From assembly GCF_014490745.1 (NCBI RefSeq), contig NZ_LZEU01000001.1, forward strand, positions 1 through 64,000: a stretch of 64,000 nt of DNA, given 5' to 3'. Positions 20,396-28,431 of the stretch are shown one piece after another. Made by a program: the position numbers and the translations under genes. The notes beneath the pieces were generated by a model that saw only the letters and a program-made list of their open reading frames with translations, was not told where the DNA came from and made no database searches. Origin of the DNA: Pseudomonas alcaligenes. GTDB taxonomy: Bacteria > Pseudomonadota > Gammaproteobacteria > Pseudomonadales > Pseudomonadaceae. The number at the start of each line of letters is the position of its first letter. Positions within the stretch are counted from its first letter, which is position 1.

Positions 20396-21433
20396 TTAAT
20401 GAATGCGGCTGCCAATGGTGACCATGCCGTCGGCCCGTTCATGGCCGAGCCAGCTGGTCCAGCCGAGGTGGCAGGGGTTGTCGGCGCCGATGCGCAGCTC
20501 GCGGATTTCCTCGTGGCGCAGGGCCAGGCGAATGTCGTAGTCGAGCGGGTCACGCAGGGTGAAGCGCACTAGCGCGCAGAGCGGCTGGTAGCCCGTGCCG
20601 ATCGGCAGGAATTCGTGGAAGCGTGCCCAGCTCAGCTGGCGGATATGGATGCGGAACTTGCCGCCGCGGTCGCGTACCTGCTCGCCCAGCACCAGGCTCT
20701 CGCCCAGCTGGCTGTTGGCCAGGCCGAGGCGGTTGCGCTGCTCGCCGATGATCTCCACCTGGCGCTCGACGCACTGCTCGATGCGCAGGTCGGCGTGCTT
20801 GAAGTAGTAACGCAGCACTGATTCGACCAACGCCGCCGAGTGGGCGCGCAGGCTGAGCAGGCCGAGGTAGGGCAGCAGGCGCTTCCAGTTGAGTTCCTCG
20901 GCGGCGCGGATCTGCTCACCGCCGAGGCCGATCAGGGCGAACAGCTGGTTGGAGAACACGTCGCTGGCGCCGCGCTGGAAGCGTGCGTGGTAGCGGTACT
21001 TCTGCCAGATCGGCAGGAGCAGGCGCTGCAGGCGATCGTTGAACAGGTCGAGGAATTCGCGCGTGGGGTTGCCCTCCGGGTTGTCGCCCAGCGCCTGCTC
21101 GCCATAGAAGGCCGGCAGCGGCGAGCCGGCGCCGAACAGGCTGACCAGGTTGATGCGCAGCTGCGCGCGCAGCTCGCCGTGCTCCTCGAAGAACTGCACA
21201 CGATCGACATCGCTGCCGGGGAAGCCCAGGCTCGGGTTGGCCTGGAATTCCAGGCGCTCGTACAGCTGCTCCTCATCCAGCTCGGGATGGGCAGTGCGCA
21301 AGCGATCCAGCACCAGCAGTACACCCTGGAACAGGCTGTATTCGCGGATGCCGCGGCTGAGTCGGTTAAGACCCACTGCAAAGTCTGCTGCGCTGCTGCC
21401 AGGCGGCGTTGAGCTCGGGCTCAGAATGCTCAT
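20396..21433 (-). CDS. tssG: T6SS baseplate protein TssG
   Basis: 345 aa, with family signatures RYYFKHADLRIEQC, NRLGLANSQLGES and RFTLRDPLDYDIRL. It forms the baseplate wedge with TssF. Codons 1-12 (MSILSPSSTPPG) fall inside the left arm of a structured repeat (21398-21495), which also provides a GAGGT ribosome binding site five bases before the ATG. The native start has apparently been replaced, because the next recognisable TssG residues begin near SRGIREYSLFQ and no other suitable start codon lies nearby. Confidence 0.93.
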   Translation of the reverse strand: MSILSPSSTPPGSSAADFAVGLNRLSRGIREYSLFQGVLLVLDRLRTAHPELDEEQLYERLEFQANPSLGFPGSDVDRVQFFEEHGELRAQLRINLVSLFGAGSPLPAFYGEQALGDNPEGNPTREFLDLFNDRLQRLLLPIWQKYRYHARFQRGASDVFSNQLFALIGLGGEQIRAAEELNWKRLLPYLGLLSLRAHSAALVESVLRYYFKHADLRIEQCVERQVEIIGEQRNRLGLANSQLGESLVLGEQVRDRGGKFRIHIRQLSWARFHEFLPIGTGYQPLCALVRFTLRDPLDYDIRLALRHEEIRELRIGADNPCHLGWTSWLGHERADGMVTIGSRIH

Positions 21434-21495
21434 TTACACCTCGTAAACTGCGCTTCTTCGCCCGAGCTCGCCTTGCCTGGCTCTAGCTCGCGAGC
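21398..21495 (+). repeat. Structured intergenic repeat, copy 1 (tssF-tssG junction)
   Basis: GCCAGGCGGCGTT and GCCTTGCCTGGCTCTAGCTC form conserved outer arms. Inside them is a perfect 10-bp stem GAGCTCGGGC (21411-21420) / GCCCGAGCTC (21460-21469) and an inner stem TTTAC / GTAAA around ACCTC. Copy 2 at 55149-55246 keeps the arms and the pairing but has different stem sequences. It fills the 76 bp between tssF and tssG and extends into tssG. Confidence 0.85.
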
Positions 21496-21509
21496 CTTTG
21501 CAGCGACTC

Positions 21510-23300
21510 TTAGAGCAGGGGTTGCTGCCCCATGCGTGGCGTCCATCGGTACACCTCTCCTTGGGTACTCTGCACGCGCAGCTCGTGGTACGAGTTGAGG
21601 CTGGCGTAAAGGGCGAAAAATTCATTGAGCACCGAGGCGAACAGGAACAGATCCCCTTCGCCCAGGTAACCATCCGGGTTCATGCTCAATTCGGTACGCA
21701 CGCCGCGCACCGGCAGGCCGCGGTGCAGGCGGTCGACATGCTGGTGGCGGATCGACTGCAGGCCGCCGAGCAGGCGGCGGCTGACCTTTTCCGCGTGCTG
21801 GTCGTAGTAGCGCGGCAGGTCGTAGGTCTCGAGGATCACCTTGAGCGCCTCGACGTCGGCCAGCGACAGGTAGTTCAGCGACATGTTGCTGATCAGCTTC
21901 CACAGGTAGTCGCGGTGCAGCGGTGGCGCGTAGCTCGGCGTCACCGCGCTGATATTGCGGAAGGTGAGGAATTCCGGGGTGTCTTCGCTGGGCAGGCAGA
22001 TATCGCCCAGGCCCAGCTGGCGCGGCAGGTTCTGGTTGGTGCAGGTCAGCTCGATGGACAGGGTTTCCTGCTGATCCTGCTGGCGCATGCCGAAGCTGAG
22101 CCAGGTCTCCAGGCCGTCGCCGAGCATGGATGGCTGCTGGCGCACGCTGTAGTGCGGGCGCGCCTTGGGCACATCGAAGCTGGCGTCGTGCTCGAAGGAT
22201 TCGAACGGCACGTACTCCTCGTAACCCATGCCGCCGGGCTTCCAGCCGGTCACCCGATCCACCGAGAACACTGCGCAATGGCGGGTCTCGAATTCGGCCG
22301 GCAGCAGCAGGTACTGATCCTGCTTGCCGTCCAGGCGGATCGGGATGGCGTCGTGGGCGAACAGGTTGACCACCGGCGTGCAGTACAGGCGCACGTTGTC
22401 CAGGGTCGGGCGGATGCGCTGCAGGCCGGTCTTCTGGATATCGAAACGCAGCTCCAGGCCGCGGGCGCGCTCCAGCAGCTCGGCCGGCTGGCGCTTGAGC
22501 AGCTCGAGGCCCTTGAGTTCGACGAACAGGAACTTGTCCTGGAAGGCGAAGTATTCCTGCAGGTGGCGGTAGCCGCGGAAGGTGTTCAGCGGGTAGGGCA
22601 CCAGGGCTTCGTCCTCGGCGAAACCCACCGCCTCGACCTTGTCGGCGCCCAGGGCGAAGCCCGGCAGCGGCTGGTCGTAGTCATCCCTGAGCGGCTTGCC
22701 CTCGCCATCCAGCAACACCAGCTGGATACCGCCCAGGTGACGCAGCAGGCCGAGATAGAGCAGCTGGCTGATATAGCGTTCGCCGGCCAGGTGCAGGCGC
22801 AGCGTGCTCAGCTCGACTTCGCCGAGGTGGCCATCGGCGCTCATCCCCAGGCGCAGGCTGAGCAGGGCGCCGTCGCCCTTCACCGAGTAGTCCAGGCCGC
22901 TCAGCGCCAGCGGCAGCACCTCGCAGGCGAAGGCGGTGCGGAAACGGCAGGTCACGCCCTCGATGGCCTTGGCCTCCACCGGCGTATGCCGCGGCACGGC
23001 CAGGGCCGGGCCGGGGCGCTTGAGCGGGTCGAACTGCAACATGCTGAAGGCCGGCAGCGGGCGCATGTAGTTGGGCCACAGCAGGTGCATCAGCGAATGG
23101 GTCAGCTCCGGCAGCTCGTCGTCGAGCTTCTGCCGCAGGCGGCCGGTGAGAAAGGCGAAACCTTCCAGCAGGCGCTCGACATCCGGATCGCGGCCGGCCT
23201 GACCAAGGAACGGCGCCAGCGCCGGACTGCGCTCGGCAAAACGCTTGCCCAGTTGGCGCAGGGCGGTGAGTTCGCTCTGGTAGTGGTGGTTGAAGGACAT
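21510..23300 (-). CDS. tssF: T6SS baseplate protein TssF
   Basis: 596 aa from the ATG at 23300, which overlaps the stop of the preceding lipoprotein gene (TAATG). It shows the TssF opening MSFNHHYQSELTALRQLGKR, then RDPDVERLLEGFAFL and HLLWPNYMRPLPAFSML, which are well conserved. Two copies per wedge assemble with TssG and TssE. The in-frame region upstream of 23300 is shadow coding within the lipoprotein gene. Confidence 0.96.
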   Translation of the reverse strand: MSFNHHYQSELTALRQLGKRFAERSPALAPFLGQAGRDPDVERLLEGFAFLTGRLRQKLDDELPELTHSLMHLLWPNYMRPLPAFSMLQFDPLKRPGPALAVPRHTPVEAKAIEGVTCRFRTAFACEVLPLALSGLDYSVKGDGALLSLRLGMSADGHLGEVELSTLRLHLAGERYISQLLYLGLLRHLGGIQLVLLDGEGKPLRDDYDQPLPGFALGADKVEAVGFAEDEALVPYPLNTFRGYRHLQEYFAFQDKFLFVELKGLELLKRQPAELLERARGLELRFDIQKTGLQRIRPTLDNVRLYCTPVVNLFAHDAIPIRLDGKQDQYLLLPAEFETRHCAVFSVDRVTGWKPGGMGYEEYVPFESFEHDASFDVPKARPHYSVRQQPSMLGDGLETWLSFGMRQQDQQETLSIELTCTNQNLPRQLGLGDICLPSEDTPEFLTFRNISAVTPSYAPPLHRDYLWKLISNMSLNYLSLADVEALKVILETYDLPRYYDQHAEKVSRRLLGGLQSIRHQHVDRLHRGLPVRGVRTELSMNPDGYLGEGDLFLFASVLNEFFALYASLNSYHELRVQSTQGEVYRWTPRMGQQPLL

Positions 23301-23761
23301 TAGTTGGCCTGCTCCTTGGCCGATTCGATGCAGCTCCAGAAATCCTTTACGGTCTCTTCTTCGGAGATGGTGACGTGTTCCGGTTGCAGCATCAGTCGTG
23401 GTAGTTGCATCGGCCCGGATGAGCACCAAAAGGGGCTCATCCACGTGCAATGACGGGTGTGGTAACCGGGAGCGCTGACCGACAGCGTGGTTCCGCAAGG
23501 CGGCCCATCGGCCAGCAGGGCGAACAGGCGATAGTCGCGGTGTTCGGCAAAGGCGAAATGGCCCTCGGCATCGCTGACGGTGTCATAGGCCCAGGATTCG
23601 TCGCTGCCGATATCCAGTTCGATCCTGGCACCCGCTACTGCCTGACCAGTTGCGGTGGACAGCACACGACCCTCGATGGCTGGATTTCGGGTTACCGAGT
23701 GCGGGTAGGGCACGCAGGCGCCGAGAGTCGATAGCGCTGCTAGGAATAGAGCCGCGCTCAT
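23300..23761 (-). CDS. Lipoprotein with carboxypeptidase-regulatory-like domain inside the T6SS effector cassette
   Basis: 153 aa from the ATG at 23761. The signal peptide ends in lipobox LGAC; residues about 25-75 resemble a CarboxypepD_reg/transthyretin-like beta-sandwich (IEGRVLSTATGQAVAGARIE, then SDAEGHFAF). The C-terminal half has four cysteines and the odd string HTRHCTWMSPFWCSSG. It is not a core T6SS gene. It sits between immunity-like genes and tssF and is coupled to tssF by a TAATG overlap. It could be an envelope-anchored immunity protein or an accessory lipoprotein; the sequence does not decide. Confidence 0.6.
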   Translation of the reverse strand: MSAALFLAALSTLGACVPYPHSVTRNPAIEGRVLSTATGQAVAGARIELDIGSDESWAYDTVSDAEGHFAFAEHRDYRLFALLADGPPCGTTLSVSAPGYHTRHCTWMSPFWCSSGPMQLPRLMLQPEHVTISEEETVKDFWSCIESAKEQAN

Positions 23762-23813
23762 CTTTGGCTGGGTAGGAAAACCGAGCCGGCGGTGCTGATT
23801 AAATGCCACGGCG

Positions 23814-24215
23814 TCAGTTCTCGATAATGTGGTAAGGGGTATTGCTGATGAACAGGTTCAGCCAGCTGTCCTGCCATTCCGGCACGCCGATCTCGAAGGT
23901 CTGCTGCTGCTTGTCGAAGTCGAACCAAATAATGCCTACGGTTTTGTCATCTTCGTGCGAGCGCATGTCCGTGTAGTGCTTATCGTAAAGCGGCGTACGG
24001 AAGGTGGAGTCCGGTGCCTGGGTGTCGATGAAGCGGACGTAGGCAAGGTCGCTCCAAGGCGGCAACAGCACGTTCTGCAAAATGAATCTTCCCGAGGGGC
24101 TGGGATATGAGTACTGCGCTTCCTGAGTGGCGGCCGTGTGGATTACACCGAAGAGCACTAGTGCAGTTAGCAGCAGGGCCACCGCGATGGTGCGGATGGC
24201 GGAGGCAAGGCGCAT
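23814..24215 (-). CDS. Small membrane-anchored protein, immunity-like
   Basis: 133 aa from the ATG at 24215, overlapping the previous stop (TAATG). One N-terminal membrane helix (residues about 9-28) is followed by a ~100-residue domain predicted to lie in the periplasm, with YSYPSPSGRF and HEDDKTVGIIWFDFDK. No family recognised. An anchored periplasmic domain next to a PAAR-linked putative amidase fits an immunity protein. The region is less GC-rich than the flanking tss genes. Confidence 0.5.
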   Translation of the reverse strand: MRLASAIRTIAVALLLTALVLFGVIHTAATQEAQYSYPSPSGRFILQNVLLPPWSDLAYVRFIDTQAPDSTFRTPLYDKHYTDMRSHEDDKTVGIIWFDFDKQQQTFEIGVPEWQDSWLNLFISNTPYHIIEN

Positions 24216-24643
24216 TAGTTGCACTCCGGCAACAACCAGCCGGCATAGCCGTTGTTGCTGGGGTAGATGGCGTAGCCGTTGACCCAGAATGCTCCTTCCA
24301 TCTCGGCGAACTCGCGTTGCCAGAGCAGCCACTCGGAGCTTGTCAGCAAGACGCCGTCTTTGTTGTAAACCCGAAAGAAAGAGTTGCTACTGAAAAGCTT
24401 TACGGTTTTTCCGAGCACGCCGAGAGATGAAAACTTGGGGACGTAGGCGTTGATGTAGCAGCGCCCAGACTCACTCCAAGAGACCATGTAGGGATCTGTG
24501 CTAGCGCTCAGATAGAGCTTCACGTACAGCCAGGAAGCGGATGCTGCAAGAACTGCCACAGAAACCGTCATCACCAGAGCTTTTTCAGCGTTGGCCATCA
24601 AATGCAGAATGCCTGTTCTGTTTATATGAGCTGTGGGTGTCAT
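24215..24643 (-). CDS. Membrane-anchored protein with predicted periplasmic domain, immunity-like
   Basis: 142 aa (127 aa if the Met at 24598 is used). One membrane helix near residues 24-44 is followed by a domain with SESGRCYINAYVPKFSSLG and a Cys-containing end. No family recognised. It overlaps the following gene by TAATG. Together with that gene it may form a pair of related small anchored proteins; both end in Trp-rich segments, though I see no clear sequence homology between them. Confidence 0.5.
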   Translation of the reverse strand: MTPTAHINRTGILHLMANAEKALVMTVSVAVLAASASWLYVKLYLSASTDPYMVSWSESGRCYINAYVPKFSSLGVLGKTVKLFSSNSFFRVYNKDGVLLTSSEWLLWQREFAEMEGAFWVNGYAIYPSNNGYAGWLLPECN

Positions 24644-24701
24644 TGCTCGGCACCGGAAGTGCTTAGATAAGTAGTCACGAAACAGTGTATAGACATAACT
24701 T

Positions 24702-24908
24702 TTAAGCTGGCGCCGAGTTAAGGAAATACGTGCCTATCACATGCAGTGCAGGAACAATCAGCAGTCCAAGTAATCTCATTATTCGATAGGCTTTTGTATC
24801 GCGTACTTTGTTAGAAAAACCTAAAGCAATAACAAATATGCAATAAATAGCAAGTAATCCGAAGATATCGCTATCCGCCACAACGGCTAAATATCCAGAA
24901 ATGCTCAT
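24702..24908 (-). CDS. 68-aa two-helix membrane protein next to the effector gene
   Basis: Two predicted membrane helices (about 10-30 and 42-63) separated by a short basic loop (NKVRDTKAYR). The start overlaps the effector stop by ATGA, so it is the gene most tightly coupled to the effector and could be its immunity protein or a holin-like helper. No family recognised. AT-rich. Confidence 0.5.
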   Translation of the reverse strand: MSISGYLAVVADSDIFGLLAIYCIFVIALGFSNKVRDTKAYRIMRLLGLLIVPALHVIGTYFLNSAPA

Positions 24909-25711
24909 TCTTTATTAAATTCCATGAAATTCCAGCGATAGAACTGGAATATTTTTAGGAAGTCTTCACGGCTCGATCCAGTGGAGAGGTTTCGGTAGTT
25001 CCAGCTTGAGCCGCTCAGATTGTAAATGCCATTTTCTATGGGCATTCCCGCATAACCATCATTTTGTGGGTCGGCCATGTTTGAGCCCAGCATTCGCTGT
25101 ACTGTTGTAAACGGGCGGACGCTTATGCCGCTGGTGTTACCTTGCTTTATCTCGATCTGATTAGCGTTTACGCTCATTGCGACCTGTATATGGTGGGCTA
25201 CGTTACCCGGACGATCAGTGGCTTGAGCCAATATGTCGCCAGGCATAAGCTCCGCTGGAGCCTGCAGTGCGATCACATTCTCTCCAACGCGCTGCATGTC
25301 CGGTGCGCCATATGTCAACATGACCATTTCAGCAAATCCGTACATGTGGCTCACATAGTGGTCATGCTCGACAGGCTGATAGATCTCCATATTCCTATAC
25401 GCCCTGACACCAGTCTTAAGTTTTACTGGAAGTTGTCGAGGTGAGGCGAACTCGCACAGAAGCCGTATGGCGAAATCTTCACATGTAAATTTGTTGTTCT
25501 TGATGTTTCCACTTTTATCCCAGTACTGTTCCTGTACAAGGCGCTCAGCAATTGCAGGGGCTGTAGCGTGGTATTCCTTTATCGCGGCCTCAGTCCAAAA
25601 ATTGGCTGTCTTCCAAAAGACTTTCAGCTTTATTTTCTTGACTGTTTTCTGCTTCGGGCCCGCTAAAGCAATGGAGCGGGTTGTCAGGGAGTTAAGGATC
25701 TCGGCACTCAT
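24905..25711 (-). CDS. Putative T6SS effector with papain-like (NlpC/P60- or CHAP-like) amidase features
   Basis: 268 aa, no signal peptide, start overlapping the PAAR gene stop by ATGA. Two features suggest a papain-fold Cys/His hydrolase: FTCEDFAIRLL with Cys77, and downstream ELMPGDILAQ...AHHIQVAMSV with His173/174, followed by IEIKQGN with Gln190; the PGD...H arrangement is like that of NlpC/P60 and CHAP enzymes. These families cut peptidoglycan peptides, and known Tae effectors have this fold. The N-terminal ~60 residues are basic. The assignment is from motif spacing only. The gene is AT-rich relative to tss genes, which suggests a swapped-in module. Confidence 0.55.
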   Translation of the reverse strand: MSAEILNSLTTRSIALAGPKQKTVKKIKLKVFWKTANFWTEAAIKEYHATAPAIAERLVQEQYWDKSGNIKNNKFTCEDFAIRLLCEFASPRQLPVKLKTGVRAYRNMEIYQPVEHDHYVSHMYGFAEMVMLTYGAPDMQRVGENVIALQAPAELMPGDILAQATDRPGNVAHHIQVAMSVNANQIEIKQGNTSGISVRPFTTVQRMLGSNMADPQNDGYAGMPIENGIYNLSGSSWNYRNLSTGSSREDFLKIFQFYRWNFMEFNKE

Positions 25712-26226
25712 ACGAGATCCACCTGCACAGCAGCAAAGAAGTCTATGGATTCACCTGCGTTCCCCTGCACTTTTTGGCTCAGGCCGGTAGCATCGGTGTA
25801 CCCGTCTATCCAATGGCCTTGAGGCGTGCGCAGTTTGTATGGGATGCCATGTAGCGGATTGCCGTCTTGATCTTCGATCAAGATGCATTGGCTATAGCTG
25901 GCATTAGCAATACTGAGTGGTCGAGGGCTAGTGAACGCCGCCTCACCCCCATTGGCCCCAATCAACACCGTCCCTGACCCCGCCACCACCACATTGCCGT
26001 GGCTGCCGACCGTACCGATGGTGGTCGCCGGTTTGCCGTTGATCAGCACGGTGGGGATCACGTTGCCGGACAGCGTGCCGCCGCAGGCCGAGGCATCGCC
26101 CATACGCGCGGCAGGTTTGCTGTCGAACAGCACGTTGGGCGAGCCGGCGGCGATGGGGTTGGTGCCGTGACCGGGAACCGGACAGGCGGTGGGGTCGCCC
26201 AGGCGGGCGGCGGGTTTACCGGACAT
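25708..26226 (-). CDS. PAAR-domain tip protein with C-terminal extension
   Basis: 172 aa. Residues 1-95 are a PAAR domain (MSGKPAARLGDPTACPVPGH, then SKPAARMGDASACGG and INGKPATTIG) that caps VgrG and carries cargo. Residues about 105-172 form a small beta-rich extension (DQDGNPLHGIPYKLRTPQGH, then GYTDATGLSQKV) of the kind found between tip proteins and effectors, probably an adaptor for the next gene product. It starts 23 bp after tssE. Finding it inside the core operon between tssE and tssF is unusual. Confidence 0.9.
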   Translation of the reverse strand: MSGKPAARLGDPTACPVPGHGTNPIAAGSPNVLFDSKPAARMGDASACGGTLSGNVIPTVLINGKPATTIGTVGSHGNVVVAGSGTVLIGANGGEAAFTSPRPLSIANASYSQCILIEDQDGNPLHGIPYKLRTPQGHWIDGYTDATGLSQKVQGNAGESIDFFAAVQVDLV

Positions 26227-26249
26227 CCATGCTCTCCTTTGAACAGGCC

Positions 26250-26657
26250 TTACCTGACCTTCACTTGCCCGCTGCCATCCAGCTGCGCGGCGAAACTGAC
26301 CTGGCGCTTGATGCCGTCGACCTGCAGCAGCCCTTCGATGGCGAAGTTGAGGCTGAGGGGGTCGTGCTCGCGCGGCAGGGAAATGACCCGCACCTGTTTC
26401 AGGCGCGGCTCGTATTGTTCGATAAAGCGTTCGATCGCCATGCGCGCCTGCTGCAACGCATCGTGCAGCGACAGGCGCATGTCGTTGAGATCGGGCAACC
26501 CGTAGTCGGGCAGCGTCTGCACGCTGCCTGCCCGGGTGCTGAGCATCTTGGCCAGATGGGCAGCCACCGAGGCCATCACGCTCACCTCGTGATCGAGGCG
26601 GGCGCGGCCGACGGTGTCACCGCCGAGGCGCTCGAACAGGCTGCCGTATCCGGTCAT
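26250..26657 (-). CDS. tssE: T6SS baseplate protein TssE (gp25-like)
   Basis: 135 aa from the ATG at 26657. Ends of the gp25-like fold are visible: LPDYGLPDLNDM, ERFIEQYEPRLKQVRV and LSLNFAIEGLLQ. The segment upstream of 26657 belongs to an inserted inverted-repeat element whose end lies only 3 bp before the ATG, so the native ribosome binding site is gone and the new upstream context (AACCTGAG) is weak. Confidence 0.93.
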   Translation of the reverse strand: MTGYGSLFERLGGDTVGRARLDHEVSVMASVAAHLAKMLSTRAGSVQTLPDYGLPDLNDMRLSLHDALQQARMAIERFIEQYEPRLKQVRVISLPREHDPLSLNFAIEGLLQVDGIKRQVSFAAQLDGSGQVKVR

Positions 26658-26660
26658 CTC

Positions 26661-26927
26661 AGGTTCTGCCCACGAACAAAACACGGTGGCGGCGCTGGGC
26701 GTTTTCGCGCAGTGCAAGGAAGGCCGAACGCAGTGGGCTGCCTGCCCACAAGTTCGGCATGACACCGCAATGCGCGAAAACGCACGCGCCCCGGAGGGCT
26801 GCGCCCGAAAACGCGCCAGTCGGTGTTGCTCGTCCCTTATTTGGGATCGCCAAACTGCGGGACTCGCGCCTTGTCTGGCGCGTTTTCGGGCGGCAGCGCC
26901 GGTGTGTTTTGTTCATGGGCAGAACCT
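26661..26927. mobile_element. 267-bp MITE-like element with 24-bp terminal inverted repeats
   Basis: The left end AGGTTCTGCCCACGAACAAA... (26661-26684) and right end (26904-26927) are inverted repeats with one mismatch in 24 bp; similarity continues inward. Internal inverted pairs such as GCCCGAAAACGCGCC / GGCGCGTTTTCGGGC and GCGTTTTCGCGCA / TGCGCGAAAACGC make it highly structured. No transposase and no clear target duplication are seen. It separates tssC from tssE. An 85-codon open frame inside it is judged non-coding. Confidence 0.75.
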
Positions 26928-26933
26928 CACTCC

Positions 26934-28409
26934 TTACTCCTTGTCCAGCTTGCCGACCAGGGACAGGGTGAAATCGGCACCCATGTACTTGAAGTGCGGA
27001 CGCACATTGAGGCTGACGCGGTACCAGCCCGGCTCGCCATCGACGTCGCTGACGATCACCTGCGCGGCGCGCAGCGGACGGCGGCTACGGACTTCCGAGC
27101 TGGGGTTCTCCTGGTCGGCGACGAACTGGCGGATCCACTTGTTCAGTTCCAGCTCCAGGTCAGTGCGCTCTTTCCAGGCACCGATCTGCTCGCGCTGCAG
27201 CACCTTCAGGTAGTGCGCCAGGCGGTTGACGATGAACAGGTAGGGCAGCTGGGTGCCGAGCTTGTAGTTCAGCTCGGCGGTCTTGCCTTCCTCGCTGATG
27301 CCGAAGAACTTCGGCTTCTGCGCCGAGTTGGCGGAGAAGAACGCGGCGTTATCACTGCCTTTGCGCATGGTCAGGGCGATAAAGCCTTCTTCGGCCAGCT
27401 CGTACTCGCGACGGTCGGAGACCAGTACTTCGGTGGGGATCTTGGTCTCGATCTCGCCCATGCTCTCGAAGTGGTGCAGCGGCAGGTCTTCCACCGCGCC
27501 ACCGCTCTGCGGGCCGATGATGTTCGGGCACCAGCGGAACTTGGCGAAGCTGTCGGTCAGCTTGGAGGCGAAGGTGTAGGCGGTGTTGCCCCACAGGTAG
27601 TGCTCGTGGCTGGCGGACACGCTCTCCTTGTAGACGAAGGTTTTCACCGGGTTCTCTTCCGGATCGTAGGGGTTGCGCAGCAGGAAGCGCGGCAGTGTCA
27701 GGCCGACGTAGCGCGCGTCCTCGCGCTCGCGGAAGCTCTGCCACTTGGCGAACTGCGGGCCCTCGAAGTGATCCTTGAGGTCCTTCAGGTTGGGCAGGCC
27801 GGTGAAGCTCTCCAGGCCGAAGAATTTCGGGCCGGCGGCGGCGATGAACGGCGCGTGAGCCATGCAGGCGACGGAGGCCACGTGCTGCATGCACTTGATG
27901 TCCGGCGAGCTGGGGTCGAAGAAGTAGTTGGCGACGATGGCGCCGACCGGCTGGCCGCCGAACTGGCCGTACTCGGCGGTGTAGATGTGCTTGTACAGGC
28001 CGGACTGGGTGATTTCCGGGCTGTCCTCGAAGTCGTCCAGCAGATCCTGCTTGGAGGCGTTGAGGATCTCCAGCTTGGTGTTCTCGCGGAAGTTGGTGCG
28101 ATCGACCAGCAGCTTGAGGCCGCGCCAGGAGGATTCCAGAGCCTGGAAGTCGGCGTGGTGGAGGATCTCGTCCATCTGCCGGCTGAGCTTGGCGTCGATC
28201 TCCGCGATCATGCGGTCGACCATGGCCTTCTTCACCGGCTCGTTCTGGTTGTGCGGCTTCAGCAGCTCTTCGATGAAGGCCGACACGCCACGCTTGGCGA
28301 TGTCATAGGCCTCGTCGTCCGGGGTCAGGCGGGTTTCCGCGATGATGCGGTCGAGAATGCCGGCTTCGGCGACATTCCGGGTGCTTTCCACTACTGCACT
28401 GGTGCTCAT
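26934..28409 (-). CDS. tssC: T6SS contractile sheath large subunit TssC
   Basis: 491 aa. Conserved stretches include SSWRGLKLLVDRTNF, FGLESFTGLPN and the C-terminal VRPHFKYMGADFTLSLVGKL. It forms the sheath with TssB around the Hcp tube. The start follows tssB after 22 bp. Length is normal. Confidence 0.97.
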   Translation of the reverse strand: MSTSAVVESTRNVAEAGILDRIIAETRLTPDDEAYDIAKRGVSAFIEELLKPHNQNEPVKKAMVDRMIAEIDAKLSRQMDEILHHADFQALESSWRGLKLLVDRTNFRENTKLEILNASKQDLLDDFEDSPEITQSGLYKHIYTAEYGQFGGQPVGAIVANYFFDPSSPDIKCMQHVASVACMAHAPFIAAAGPKFFGLESFTGLPNLKDLKDHFEGPQFAKWQSFREREDARYVGLTLPRFLLRNPYDPEENPVKTFVYKESVSASHEHYLWGNTAYTFASKLTDSFAKFRWCPNIIGPQSGGAVEDLPLHHFESMGEIETKIPTEVLVSDRREYELAEEGFIALTMRKGSDNAAFFSANSAQKPKFFGISEEGKTAELNYKLGTQLPYLFIVNRLAHYLKVLQREQIGAWKERTDLELELNKWIRQFVADQENPSSEVRSRRPLRAAQVIVSDVDGEPGWYRVSLNVRPHFKYMGADFTLSLVGKLDKE

Positions 28410-28431
28410 GCTCGTCTTCCTTGTCGAGGGG

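Noticed and set aside
26659..26916. 85-codon open frame inside the inverted-repeat element
   Set aside because: The sequence is made of repeat arms and hairpins, has no ribosome binding site, and resembles no protein.
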